Assembly (NCBI RefSeq): GCF_963583255.1
Contig: NC_084812.1
Span: 26,801,065 to 26,865,064, forward strand
Length of the DNA: 64,000 bases
Direction: 5' to 3'
DNA from: Pyrus communis
Taxonomy: Eukaryota; Streptophyta; Magnoliopsida; Rosales; Rosaceae
The notes under the pieces are model-generated. The model saw only the letters and a program-made list of their open reading frames with translations. It was not told where the DNA came from and ran no database searches. A program made the translations under genes and the position numbers. Within the stretch, counting starts at the first letter, position 1. Every line of letters starts with the position of its first letter. Positions 24,890 to 36,575 of the stretch are shown piece after piece.

Positions 24890-26799
24890 CCCATGGTTGC
24901 TCTATCGTACCTCATTAACATTTAGCACTGTGGACTTTCATACCAAATGATTAAGTTCATTTCCAGTTCTTTCTGGAATGACGAAAAAATGTTTACAGTA
25001 TTCAAGCAAGTTCGCTGTACAAATTGTAATTTGCTGTAACAGTAAACATCATTGGTAGTACGTTACCTGGGCGTGGTAGATGCTAGAAGTTAGAAAAATT
25101 GTGGGAACTGAGTGAGCTACTTTTTTTTTTTTTTCCATGCGTGTTATTGTAAGTTGGGGGTTGTGAGTTCTTTCTACACCAAATAGTAATTCTTTCTCTG
25201 GTCATTTTTCGTATATTTTCTTGAACTGACGAGCTTTTATACATGCATGCAAGGGAAATTGTCATTTTTTTTTAGGCCCCGTTTCCATTTTTTGGAGGGA
25301 TTTTTATGGAAAATTAGCCAGAATTTGACATTCTATGGAGTAATAGCTAACATTTTTAATTTTCTCCTAATTCTAAACCCTAAGTTGGTGTGAAAATGTT
25401 ACACTGCCTTTAATGTCGAAGCTATTCTGTTATCAATCCGGATCGAGGTCACAAAGAATAGAAAGAGAAATAACCAAGTTTTCTTACAAAATTTACACAC
25501 AAAATGTAACTTTTCGTAAGCCATCTATTCGGGAGCCATGTCTTCTACGAGCAAACCAAAAACAATTGGTTGAACTATAGAGAATTAAAGTCGTTGATCA
25601 AGGAAAAAAAAAAAATGAGAGAATTAAAGTCAAACCTCATGCAAAGGGGCAATTTTTTTGTTCACTAACGTCCAGCTTTGTCAATAATCTCCACATTGGT
25701 GAGATTTACCTGTACATATTATATTCAAGTGCAAAGTATATGAGTTATGTTCAAAAAAGGCTAAAACTTGGTAGGTTTGATCTCTTTAGTTAGCATATCA
25801 ACTTGATTATCAACACAAAACTTTTCTAACACTAATCTTTTTTTGAGACAATAAATGAAACCAAACAGCAATATATATTGTCCTCGAATGATAAACTAGA
25901 AAAGGACAAGTGAATAACACTTTGACTATCACAATTCACAATAGCTCCTCATGTTCCTATATCAAGTTATATTTTCACATCGAAGTGCCATTCTTCTGGT
26001 TGTGTACTATGTGCACATCAACTTTTGGTTAATTTTTTTTTAAATTTAAACATGTTGGCTAGTATTCTATACTATACAGGGCCCAAATTTGAGTTATTTT
26101 TTCTGAACTTACTTTTAGAAGGAGAATGACTAAGTATCTCCTAACGAGACTTGATAGTAAAGGGAAATGATAGTCACACATTATTTTTTTCCTCCTACAT
26201 ATCCTTGTTTAATTTTGTCTATTGTTTTCATTTAATATATTCAATTTGATAACCAAAATAAAGAAATATATGTAGAATGAAAAAGTTGGTGTCTAGTTAC
26301 TAGTTCTCACTTCTTCTATGAAAAATGAGAGTTGTAAATGAATGAAAAAAAAAGAATATGTTTGCTCACCACTCTATTTATCACTGTTAGATGAATTTAA
26401 ATTTAAAAATTTGTGTAGTGGATATATATAAATCTCAAAATTTAAATTCATTTTACAATGTGCACCCAAAAAAAGGGAGAGGAATCATTAGAAGACAAGA
26501 CTAGAAACTAGCAGTTGATTCAAAAGGAAGTTAAACTCTCAATTGGTTGAAGCTTGAAAAGGTGTAGGACTCTTTACCCAGGATTAAGGATTTCCTACAA
26601 CCACATATAAAATAGTAGGACATTGTTCTTATCCGTATCTTTTGAAATGTCAAAAAGTAGTATAGTAGGTATTTGTCTTGTTTTACGTGAATTTCGTGGA
26701 AGCTTTGCGTGATTAACTTTGTCTTATAATTAATTCCTCCCTATTTGCCAATAAGGACGTCGGAGATGGGTCCATGGTCGGTCTCATACTTTTATACTT

Positions 26800-26935
26800 T
26801 AAACATGCATGATTATGCATGCTCCTATCGCAGTCTTGCATCTGTTTCTTGTTTCATGCATGTCACATGCATGTGTTATGTGACCTCCCACACCATGCAT
26901 ACCATTGGACATGGAGAGCCAACGCATGCATGCAT
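26800..26935. other. Dense cluster of CATGCAT (RY-like) motifs
   Basis: At least seven ATGCAT cores occur in about 135 bp, several as CATGCATG, ending in CGCATGCATGCATACATA. RY elements are bound by B3-domain factors in seed promoters, but this cluster lies downstream of both neighbouring genes. A regulatory role is therefore speculative. Confidence 0.45.
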
Positions 26936-27116
26936 ACATAAACCAATCTTTCTACCCAATCACAGATTCACACTTGCTTCATTCAAAAGCCAAGGATGAA
27001 TTAGAGTATGTTGATATGATGATATATTAATCCAAACACTAACCCAATATATTGTCTTCCGACTCTTGTCCCTTGTCCCCACAATGACAGCTTTGTTTTA
27101 TAGGCTGGGAAAACGC

Positions 27117-27160
27117 CCATCTCCCATCTCCCATCTCCCATCTCTCATCTCCCAACTACT
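27117..27160. repeat. Microsatellite (CCCATCT)n
   Basis: Four to five units of CTCCCAT follow each other, then a degenerate unit (CTCTCATCTCCC). Confidence 0.85.
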
Positions 27161-27334
27161 ACTACTTTCCAATTTCCATCAAGTAGTACTAGGAATATGC
27201 ATGCCGATGATATATCATACTAATTGATGCAACACCGGCCTCTAGAATTTTTCTATTCATGAAATGAAATCATCAAATCCCAAAAGAAAACCTTTCAAAG
27301 CATGCATGCCAAATCAAAATCCAACAATTCTTGT

Positions 27335-27482
27335 TGGGGTGTGATATCCACACACCCCATTTTACTTTTCACACCTTTTTAATTTTCGACTGTTGGATAG
27401 GATGAATCGAAGAAGATCAACGGACAGAAATTATCAAGGGTGTGAGAGAAGTAAAATAAGATATGTGAATAACACATCCCTT
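27335..27482. repeat. MITE beginning GGGGTGTGATATCCACACAC
   Basis: The left arm is GGGGTGTGATATCCACACAC then CCCATTTTACTTTTCACACC. The reverse complement of the right arm is AAGGGATGTGTTATTCACAT then ATCTTATTTTACTTCTCTCA. The arms match over about 40 bp with a core near AATTTTCGACTGTTGGATAG. It lies about 300 bp downstream of the HAT14-like stop codon. Confidence 0.7.
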
Positions 27483-27790
27483 CTTGTTTATTAATACACA
27501 CAAATATTTCCTTAATTTCTTGAAATTTTTAACCATAATTCCTTCTTGATTCTATTTCTCTATCAATAGAAAAATGGAAAACAAAATAAACAGTTGGGCC
27601 TTCAGAAAGGGGAAAATGAGGGAGAAAAAGCAAAAAAAAAAAAAAAAAAAAATGAAAAGAAACACAGTTTACTATCGTAATGCTTATTCTTTCTTTCTAT
27701 ATACATTTATATATGTACACGCCCACCTAATAAATGTAAACTATTTGGAAGGAAGCTGTATAATAAATAAATATCTGGGAGTGTCTTAAT

Positions 27791-29507
27791 TCACGAAGCT
27801 GCGGAAGAGGGATGGGATTTGGGTTGAAAAAACGGATAGAAGCTGGGTCTGTTGAGAGGAAACTTAGCTGCTTGAACTTTTGTAGTACTAATTGACATAA
27901 CTTTATTATTATTATTGTTATAAGTATTGTTGGTGGTGTTGATGGCGGCGTTAGAGGTGGTAGCTGTGCGCTCGCAAGAAGGACACAGGGTGAGGGTGGT
28001 GGCTGGTGATTGCATGTAGAACGGGTTTGAGTGATGAGTAGCCTTCAAAGCCCTCAACTCCTGTAGCTCTTTGTTTAGCCTTCTGTTCTCTTCCGTCAGT
28101 GTCTCACAACATCTCTTCAGGAACTCACAGTCCACCTCCGTTTGCTTCAACTTTGTCCTGCACTTAATTAATTCACATCAATATCATCCATTATTCAAGT
28201 CACAATATTTTTCGAATACTAATTGACTTTGTCAAAAAGATCAAAATTAAAGAAGGTAAACTCTTAAATTAGCCAAGAGTTATCGCCACTCCTAAAAGGG
28301 TTATCTTTCACTTGTATAAATTTATTTTGTTTGCGTTTTCATAAAGTTGAAGTGCAGGGATCATCAATTTGAAGTGTCAATAAGAACTCCCATTTAGGTA
28401 ATTAGATTTCTACGTACATATACACAGACAGATGCATATAGGATACAGCTAGATTAGATGTATACCTTGCTCTTCTATTCTGAAACCAAACTTCTACTTG
28501 TCTTGGACGAAGATTAAGCTGTTTCGCCAGTGCTAGCTTTTGCTTCTGCACCATTAATTACTATCATAAATAAATTACATCTATGTATATATATGTAATT
28601 TATATGTTTCGGGCGAAAATATACCTAGTTATTGTGGTCCTCATTCATGATGCGAAACAAAGAGAAATAGTCCGATAAGAGAACATTTTGGTACCTTTTG
28701 TGTCCTTCGTTATATAATTAAAAATTTACACTTACAGGGTTGAGAGTATGGTGTTCTTTGAAGCTTTCTTCAAGAAAAGCAGATTGTTCCTTGGAGAGCC
28801 TGAGCTTCTTTCTACAGGTGTTAGCGTTACCATTGATGATGTCATCCTCCTCATCATCACTGCCCACCCTGGAATTATATGCCCTTTCTCCCTCATCATC
28901 GCCTTGTCCTTCTGCGGAGTGAGCCCTCCTCTTGTAGTTGTAGACGTTGTGGTAATTGTTATTCAGACCATCACCAGCACTGCCCTTTCTGTGATTATTA
29001 TTGCTGCATAAGCCGATATCCATGATATGAAACGACGACGAACCACTGTTTGTATGCGATGACGACGCAGCAGCCACCACTTCCTGAGCTTTGTTGATCA
29101 CGTTCATGGACAGCATACCAGCTATTTATGCCATTAATTAATACCCAGAAACGTAATTGATTAAACCCTAAAACAAAAAAGTTAATTAATTGAAATGGTA
29201 ATTAATGAATTAAATGAAACTCGAACTCACCGTTTTGAATCTGATTACAAGAAGAAGTAGGCCAAGGGAGAAGATCAAGTTGAAGTGGTGTATGATCATC
29301 TACATGGATATGATGATGATGATGATCATCATCTTGTTTTTTATCTGCTTCTTCATCTCTAGGAGGAGGAGGAGGAGGAGGAGTAGCAGCTGCACAGCTT
29401 GGACCGATTGATAAGTTCATGCAAAACCCTGTCTTTTTGGTGGTGGTGGTCTGATCAGATGGCTCTGCAAGAGCCTCATGATCTCCTAAGCTCAAACAAA
29501 GCTCCAT
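27791..29507 (-). CDS. HAT14: HD-Zip class II transcription factor, HAT14 type (four exons, 369 aa)
   Basis: Nuclear homeodomain-leucine zipper protein, expected to bind CAAT(C/G)ATTG-type sites as a dimer. Exons are 29507-29231, 29121-28736, 28545-28466 and 28157-27791; lengths sum to 370 codons with stop. The N-terminus [12 protein letters not shown] holds an EAR-like LxLxL repression motif and matches HAT14, as does [12 protein letters not shown]. An acidic segment precedes the homeodomain (about 196-255), which contains [20 protein letters not shown] and [17 protein letters not shown]. The leucine zipper follows ([19 protein letters not shown], then [17 protein letters not shown]). The class II redox motif CPSCE lies at about 306-310 after [13 protein letters not shown]. 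Arabidopsis HAT14 (AT5G06710) is about 336 aa from memory; the extra length is in low-complexity parts. Confidence 0.93.
28258..28405. repeat. Possible MITE relic in intron 3 of the HAT14-like gene
   Basis: The left part (AGAGTTATCGCCACTCCTAA) and the reverse complement of the right part (TGGGAGTTCTTATTGACACT, then TCAAATTGATG) resemble the arms of the better preserved hAT-like MITE at 33196-33316. The match is partial, so this is a tentative relative. Confidence 0.35.
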
Positions 29508-29551
29508 GAACCTTCAGCAAATTAAAGCTCTAGTCTCCAGAGAAAAAGACT

Positions 29552-29565
29552 CTTTTTATATATAA
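29552..29565 (-). promoter_or_regulatory. Likely TATA box of the HAT14-like gene
   Basis: On the minus strand the sequence reads TTATATATAAAAAG, 45-58 bp upstream of the start codon at 29507. That spacing implies a short 5' leader of roughly 15-25 nt if this TATA box is used. Confidence 0.45.
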
Positions 29566-29803
29566 CGGCAGACTCAACCAAACACTGCTCTTTCTTTTCT
29601 GAATTTCTGATTTTTGTGAATTATTAATTAATTTATTATTATTGTTATAATAATAATTGAGGTTGTTTGTGGGAACCAGTTTGACCGACAAACCTTACTA
29701 CTCAGGTTTGTTGACAAACACACGTGAAAGGAAGAAGGAAGAAACATAAGGCCTCCTAAAACATTAGACCGGCGGAAGAATGAGTGATTTTTCAGTGTGA
29801 TAA

Positions 29804-29942
29804 GAACACGGAGTGATATACGACATATCATTATATAAATGATGATATATTTGTGTTATAAAGTTAATAACTTAAAAAATACAATTTCACACCACTTATA
29901 TAAAAACACAAGTGGTGTATCACTCGTGTTCCGATTACAATA
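29804..29942. repeat. MITE upstream of the HAT14-like gene
   Basis: The left end GAACACGGAGTGATATAC is matched by the reverse complement of the right end, GGAACACGAGTGATACACCA. The interior is AT-rich with ACACCACTTATATAAAAACA. It lies about 300 bp upstream of the start codon, within reach of the promoter. Confidence 0.6.
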
Positions 29943-30104
29943 AAAAATTTCTCGGAAGACAACAACATACATCTAATCACATATTATTATCTTACAAGAT
30001 AAACGAAATGAGCAAACATAATTAATCATAAGATGAAAAAGGTTAACCTGAAAAGAAAAGGTATCTAATCAAATAATTAATCTTAAATAGGAATTAAACA
30101 AAAA

Positions 30105-30242
30105 ACAAAAGGCGAGCTTTTAAGTGGAGGGGGAGTTTCGAACTAAGAAGGCGAGCTTTTAAGTGGAGAGAGAGTTTCGAACTCAGAATACATGAGTAAA
30201 AGCCCAACACCTTATCCGCTAGTATATTAAACCACATTTAAC
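30105..30242 (-). mobile_element. tRNA-like SINE fragment with an internal 38-bp duplication
   Basis: On the minus strand an A-box-like TAGCGGATAAGGTG is followed about 40 nt later by a B-box-like GAGTTCGAAACTC. On the plus strand the unit AAGGCGAGCTTTTAAGTGGA through GAGTTTCGAACT occurs twice in tandem, duplicating the B-box end. The boundaries are approximate. Confidence 0.45.
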
Positions 30243-30879
30243 AAATGCGAGCTTTTAATTGTAAAAAGTGAGCACATCGGATTGTTTGCAGGTGATCGTG
30301 ATCATGAATGTTTTCACCCTAATTACATCCGAAATCAAACATTTAGGACGAGTGCCTTGCTAATCTTGCCAATCACTTTGCTTAAATTACGTGATATGCA
30401 TGAGGGACATCTTATGAATGCACATTTAGAATCTTTAAATGAAACTTTGTTTTTTGGAATGCGTATTGATTGTGATAATCTATTGCATTCATGATGATTC
30501 TAAGATTTGCCATCATGATATACAATTATGAGTTTAATATTCACAAACAAAAAACTTCTAATAAAATAGAATTATAAGATACTAAACAAACAATAAGTCA
30601 TGTATAAATAATTTATTTTCATTTTTTGGTTTGTATACCGTCGAATCTTACGTTGACCAAATTTAAGGTAATGGTGCAAGTGATAGCAGCAGGGGTGATG
30701 GAGATGGTGAAAAGGTAATGGTGGGGATATGGTGGTAGAAGTGGTGGTAGTGATATACTTAAATCACAACCACTACATATAGGGTTGTGAAGTACATCGT
30801 AAGAAGTGAGAAATTAAATTTATCAAAATCTTAAGAGAAGAGATTGGATTTGCTACGATTAAAAACAAAGTATAAAAGC

Positions 30880-31668
30880 ACCTAAGGTCCATCAAAACTA
30901 ATGACTTTGTGTTTGGCTTCTGGCGAATTTGGAACTGTAGGAATGAAGTTGTATTCAATGGGACCCGAATCCTACCACATATTGCAGTGGAGTTATGAAG
31001 GCAGCAAGTGGAAGAGTTTAGGGAGGCTGCGGTAGTGGAAGGAGGGAACAACAAAAGGATAGGGAGTCAGGGGTGGGGGGTCCTTCTGCGGAGGGGGTTG
31101 GGAGGGAGGGGTTTCATTGGGAGAAACCTATCTTTGGCATGTTGAAGTTGAATTGTGATGCTGCCTGGCGGAAAGATACAAGGGTGGGTGGGGTGGGATG
31201 GGTGCTCCGTGACTTTGCGGGGATTCCTAAGCTTGCGAGAGGGATGGGTGGTGTGAGGTTTGCGGCTTCAATTATGGCGGAGGAGATTAGGCAGGGGATG
31301 GAGATGGTTATTGGAAGTGATGCTATGGAACCCAATGTTAGATTGGTGGTGGAATCGGACTCAAAATGATTGATTCAAATGCTTAACAAGGAGATCACGG
31401 CTGATGTGACTCTTGATATCTATCTCCAAGATATTTGGAGGATGGCGAGCTTGTTCTAGTTGGTGAGGTTCTGCTTTACCCCTAGGCAATGCAATCGTGT
31501 AGCTTATTCGGTGGCGGTGTTGTTAAGCATGACTGGAGATTTTGCTGGAATGAGTTAGATCCAGAGTTTCTTTTTAATATTTTAGCAGAATATGCAAATG
31601 TAACCGTTCGTATTTAGTTCCAATAAAGTTTCTACCTTTTGGCATAAAAAAAAATAAAAATAAATAAA
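30880..31668 (+). pseudogene. Broken C-terminal RNase H domain of a LINE-type retrotransposon
   Basis: The longest open piece (31073-31369) encodes LKLNCDAAWRKDT, GGVGWVLRDFAGIPKLA, MAEEIRQGMEM and VRLVVESDSK. These are the Asp, Glu and Asp segments of a plant RVT_3/RNase H fold. A TGA directly follows ESDSK. The coding signal then continues with further stops and shifts (LIQMLNKEITADVTLDIYLQ, then RQCNRVAYSVA, then DPEFLFNILAE in another frame). Upstream, FGFWRIWNCRNEVVFNGTRI is also family-like. The copy ends in an A-rich tail (31642-31668), as expected for a LINE. It is not functional. Confidence 0.75.
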
Positions 31669-31719
31669 ACTCTATCTTAATTCAAAAGTCAACTCTCGAC
31701 CCTATTATAAAGCATCAGG

Positions 31720-32386
31720 GTCTTGCCTGACAAACTCATTCGTCGGGCAAATGTAAAAAAAGTGACACGTGTACTATGAATTTGTTTTTTTGTTGGGAAA
31801 AATGACCAATTCGTCGGGCAAAGATTGCATAGAAATGTCCGCTAAGTTTAATTTTTGGCAAAAAAATGGTGGGAAACTACTTTACTCGACGAATTTTACA
31901 ATATTTCGTCATGCAAACCCTTTAATTTAGGGGAGAATTTTATTTTTTGGAAAAACAATTTTGGTGGGGGCGGGGGGGTGGGTGGATTTGAAAGTTTGCC
32001 TGACAGATTTAGTACCATTGCTTGATAAAAAATAATTGAAATCAAAGGCGATATAGCCGTTAAATCATGATGGTACGTTTGTAACCGTCTAACCTTTCAT
32101 CTCGTTACTTAATCCTTAAAAGTTTGTTTTTGTGGTTTTTCGGGTATGCAATCTCGTATTATATTCAGAGAAGTTTGACAGTTGGATCGTGAAAATGAGT
32201 TTCGTAGACTGCGTATCCCGTCAAAATAATATATATTCAACAAATACTAGCGTTTTGTTGCCTAAAGTCTTTGAAAAAAAAAAAAATCAAATTTGATGAC
32301 CAATTTTTTTTTTTTTTTTCCTCAAGCAAAGTTATAATCTCACAAAATTTAGTTTGTTGGCCAAATGATAATTTCTAGTAGTGTGT
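31720..32386 (-). mobile_element. CACTA-like terminal fragment with GTCGGGCAAA motifs
   Basis: The right edge, read on the minus strand, starts CACTACTAGAAATTATCATT, a CACTA-type terminus. Inside, motifs such as TTCGTCGGGCAAATG, AATTCGTCGGGCAAAG and TACTCGACGAATTTTAC recur, resembling subterminal repeats. The opposite CACTA end was not found, so this is a truncated or non-autonomous copy, different from the element at 44668-56691. Confidence 0.5.
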
Positions 32387-33195
32387 TATGGAGTGACCAC
32401 ATCTAAAATATTTCTCTAATAAAAATGTGACTTACATGTATTGCGAACCCTACCTTTCTTAAATAGATAATTTAGTTAGAATAATGCTAGATAGACCAAT
32501 TTTTTAGAGAAAATTTGCAAACCATGTGATGTGTCACTAATAGAAAATAAGCATATTTGTTAGTACTCAAGTAATAAATCCAATCATCAAGAACCACATC
32601 ACATGGTTTACAAAATTTGGTTTAAATAGTTGATCACCATAGCATTACACATTTAATTATAATCTATAAATTGTGGTTTCTCTAGCATTACTTTCATTGA
32701 AATGATACATATTTTAACTAAGCAAATAGATTGGCAAAATACCATATGATCCATCAAATATACATATTTGCATCAACAAATTTCCTAGCCGTTTGAAAAT
32801 GCTACAAGGCACCAAGTCGCCTGCTAAGCGACTGAGTGAGGAATGAGGATTGAGGTAAACTTAGGAATGGCAATCGGCGAATTGAGTTTGGATGTGCCAC
32901 CTCCATATCTGAATCTGTTTATTTTCTTTGAATCTAAAATCGTAGAATCTCCAAATGAGTTTTTTCAGTAACCGAATTCATCGGATAACGGATTTCCTAT
33001 CGATAATGGTTTTCCCCATTATGGTATTTTTATATTTAGTTATATTATTAATTGGATAGTGAATTTTAAATAAAAACGAGATTAAAGAGAGTACTATTAT
33101 TAATAAAACTGATAATGCATATAACAAATAATATTAAATATTTATATTAACAAGAAAATATTTATACTATTGATAATCAATAACCATATAATTTA

Positions 33196-33316
33196 GGGAA
33201 TTGTTATCGGCACTCCAAAAATCTCATTGTGCACTTCAAACTTTCTATTATTAGAATGAAAAATACACATGTGAGAAGTGTAAATTGAGATTTTTAGAAT
33301 GCTAATAACAGTTCCC
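33196..33316. repeat. hAT-like MITE with an 8-bp target duplication
   Basis: The 121-bp element begins GGGAATTGTTATCGGCACTC and its reverse complement begins GGGAACTGTTATTAGCATTC. The arms match over about 40 bp. It is flanked on both sides by ATAATTTA (33188-33195 and 33317-33324), an 8-bp duplication as made by hAT transposases. Confidence 0.85.
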
Positions 33317-33329
33317 ATAATTTATACTA

Positions 33330-36132
33330 TTAATGATATAATGCATATAATTACTAGCACAAGCGTTCATATTTAATGATGCATGATTATTGATAAATCG
33401 TTTCTCCATATGCTAATATTTGTGTTTTTTATTAGAAAATGAAAACAGTTTAGTTTTGGGTATGGGTTCCGGATGGACACCCCAATAACCATAATCGAAT
33501 CCGGAAAGTATTATCCATAATCGTAAAATACCCAAAATTTAATTCTCGAAAACGAGTCGTTCGAATCTATTACCTGCAGAGATTGGATTTGACGGACCAA
33601 ATTATCGTCTCTATCTTCATCTATTAATTTTCCAATTAACTAACCAAATGAAAACGATTCAAACTTAGTTTTGAGATTGTCATGATGAAGCCAGCGAGAG
33701 GCAGAGGCAGGAGCCAACAATATACTTGCACGTCTTGGTTTTGTGTCGTGTGTAGTGTATAGTGTGTCCCCTCCAGAGGAGAAAAGTGTGCTAGTTAATT
33801 AGTTGGTTTGGTTGGTTGGTTGGTAAGTCGGCGGTCTCCCAGTCGCTGTTGTCCATTCACATTAATCCTTCTCGTCTCCACTAATTGCCGGCTAGGGGTT
33901 GTTTGTTATCTTATTTGGATCTCATTTTTTATTTTTAAAATTAATGAGTATTAATTATATTAAATAATTTAGCTAATTCATCAGTTTTCAAAAACAAAAA
34001 ATTAGATCCATAAAATTACCAAACAAACCTTTAATTTGCTGCCTTTTGTTGCGCTCCTGCAAATATATGTACGTAAATAATTTCTATTGTCAATCGTATT
34101 GCTACATTCTGAACAATTTCTTACCATTAAACGCATATAAAGTTTGCATCTCATCGATGGCAAAATTCATAGGAAGATTACCGATCACATGATGCATCCA
34201 TGTCACTATCATGCATAATTAATCGTCAAGTCCACAACTCGGTTAGTAGAAAGACAGCAGGACGGACTCTGAGAGTGTGCGATCGCACATTATGAAAGTA
34301 GTACATTAATAAAACGCAGGAGTATTAAGCAAAGTTGCGCTTAGCAGAGTTATCAAGCGTTTTTATTTTTTCATTTCTGCATGGGTTCGGATCCCTGCAC
34401 GCCTTCATCTTTGTTATTTTTTTTCCAACTGTGGTATTAACGGTCTCCCTTTGTTTTTATTCTTCTTTTTAAATATATATGTAGTTTAATTTCTTTCATT
34501 AATTTCCACATGGTGTATTTTTATTGGTGCATATTGTTGACATGATGACATGTTAAATGCAAATTGGATGAAATATAATGGCATGGGTCAATTTATAGTT
34601 TTAAAAAGTTTAAGCCTTTAATTTATCAAAAAAAAAAAAAATAGTTTAGGGGTCCTTTCGAATTGAAGTGTTAGTTCAGAGGTAAAATGATAATTTACTC
34701 AACTTTAATTTAGTGAACAATAATTCAACCGTAAAACAATGGACACATTGCCCTAACTAGATGAAGATCAGATAAAAAGCTAGGGTGATTGGATTTAGTC
34801 CTAAAAGTAATTTTTACAATTACACGTCTATTAAGTAATAACTTTGGTATTGAAAGGCTTAAAATTAATGAGGAGAGAGAGAGAAAGAGAGAGAGAGAGT
34901 AATCAAAGGCTGGGGTGGCCACTGAAAACCCAATTGAATTGAAATATGATGACGATGATGTGTTGTGGGGTTGAGACTTGAAGATGGAGTTTCTTTGAGA
35001 GTTGGGTGGGAAAGAGGAAGTCAAACCCAACAAAGCTCAAAATCAACTTTCACAACGCCCGCATGCCTCATGATGTATGGTCACTCAACCTCCATCATTA
35101 CATCTCATTAACTTCTCATCCACCAATTCAATTCCTTAATTTCTCTCCTTTTTTTTAATTACTATTTACATTTTGACTTCTTCTAATTTTATCGGATGTT
35201 TATCGGATGTTCCCGAAAAAACCTGTTAGTCTATTGGATACGGTAATTATAGATAACTGCTTGTTGGAGTAACAGGTAACCCAAGAGATGAAAAATAACG
35301 AAAATAAAAGGAAAACTTCACTCACCCATCTTCCGTCGTGTTCATATATTGAAGGGGTTATTTGCCACCCTCCATTGTTCGTCGGTAGGACAAAACATTT
35401 GGCTGCTTCGATGCATGCACTCATTCTATTTCCTGACAAACCAGACTTTGAAATTCGTGATATTTTTTTTGTTTTGTAGCTGGCTTAATGAGATATGTTT
35501 ATACAATAATTTGAAATCAAGGAGACAAATCTTATCCATTGGGTCCGGTAGGAATGCTTGGTAGAGTCTGGTCACTTGTCAAGATTGAATTTCATAGAAT
35601 TTGGAATGTTGCTATTACATAAAATAATATAAATATTTTTTGGTCGGTTTAGATAATTCTGAAACCGACTCCATATTCATAGACTTTTCTGCATCGTTTA
35701 TAGTTATACATAAACACGAAGAAAATGAAAAGGAGGGAAGAAATGATTAATGAATAAAGATTGGAGGACAGGAGTTGCGCAAAGCAATGCAATTCTATCA
35801 AGGAATGATAATCATTGTCGATTTGTCTGGCAGTCAGCCCCCCATCGGAATTATCAGAATCATTGCATGCATCATAATCCGACCCACCTACTACTACTTG
35901 ATGATGGGTAACTGTCATCCGTTAATAAATATAGGTCTCACAATCTCCTATTAACGGCTTACATTCAAAAACGTGTGTGGACAATTATCCAGTAACATTT
36001 AAGTACGTATTGACGCCTTATTCAATATTTAGTAAACAAACTTGATTGCTTTAGCCGTATTTATTGAGCTCGAGTAATTTAATCGAAGATTATTAGTTCA
36101 TAAGCAAGAGAAAGGATAAATATTACGAAAAT

Positions 36133-36170
<38 letters not shown>
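33330..36170. other. AT-rich spacer with simple repeats and no confident gene
   Basis: A (GA)n microsatellite lies at about 34871-34899 and an (AT)n run at about 36139-36165. A minus-strand frame at 34725-35033 has no motif and mixed composition. At 35329-35440 (minus) a 30-residue open stretch (MSACIEAAKCFVLPTNNGGW, then QITPSIYEHDGRW) ends in a strong donor-like GATGG|GTGAGTGAAG and could be an exon of an unknown gene. No partner exon was found. Confidence 0.4.
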
Positions 36171-36175
<5 letters not shown>

Positions 36176-36184
36176 TATTCTTTT

Positions 36185-36365
36185 TTTCAGTCCATTGATA
36201 TCTTTCACATTAAGAGGAAAGCACGTTCAGCTAAACCACACAATAAGCAGCCTAATTTGGTATCGAATTTATTATTTGTCATCCACGATATTCGAACCTA
36301 AGACCTCTTACTTTTAAGTGAAGATGAATACCACCAGACCATAGTACTGAATGTCCTAGACATAT
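36185..36365 (-). mobile_element. tRNA-derived SINE-like element
   Basis: On the minus strand the sequence runs TACTATGGTCTGGTGGTATT (A-box region), then AAGAGGTCTTAGGTTCGAAT (B-box GGTTCGAAT), about 40 nt apart. A body and an A-rich end (GAAAAAAAGAATATATATG) follow. I recognise the ACCTAAGACCTCTTACTTTT signature as common in apple, from memory. Confidence 0.55.
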
Positions 36366-36575
36366 TAGTCTGTTAATCCTTTCAAATGAGTTAAACTAGA
36401 TAGGAGTTCAAACTGAGCATCAATCAACCAGACGTAACATGAAGAAAGTGAAGAATATGTCCCTTATTCAACTACAAAATCCCAATCAAAAGTCAAAAAA
36501 AAAATCCCCAAATTTGCTTTCCAAAGGTAATAACAGTTAATTAATTCGTGGCCGCGGATGCTTAGGAAAAAGTTA

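Larger units (their letters stand above)
24890..27790. other. Spacer between convergent LIN37-like and HAT14-like genes
   Basis: No coding sequence is supported. The first 300 bp are probably the 3' untranslated region of the LIN37-like gene. The stretch contains poly-T and poly-A runs (25122-25134, 27631-27651), a cluster of CATGCAT motifs (26800-26935), a 7-bp tandem repeat (27117-27160) and a MITE (27335-27482). An inverted AT-rich structure lies near 26355-26470. The last part is the 3' flank of the minus-strand HD-Zip gene. Confidence 0.6.

Noticed and set aside
34725..35033. Minus-strand frame of 102 codons rich in Ser and Leu
   Set aside because: Its composition comes from a (GA)n tract and AT-rich flanks; no domain, no splice partner.
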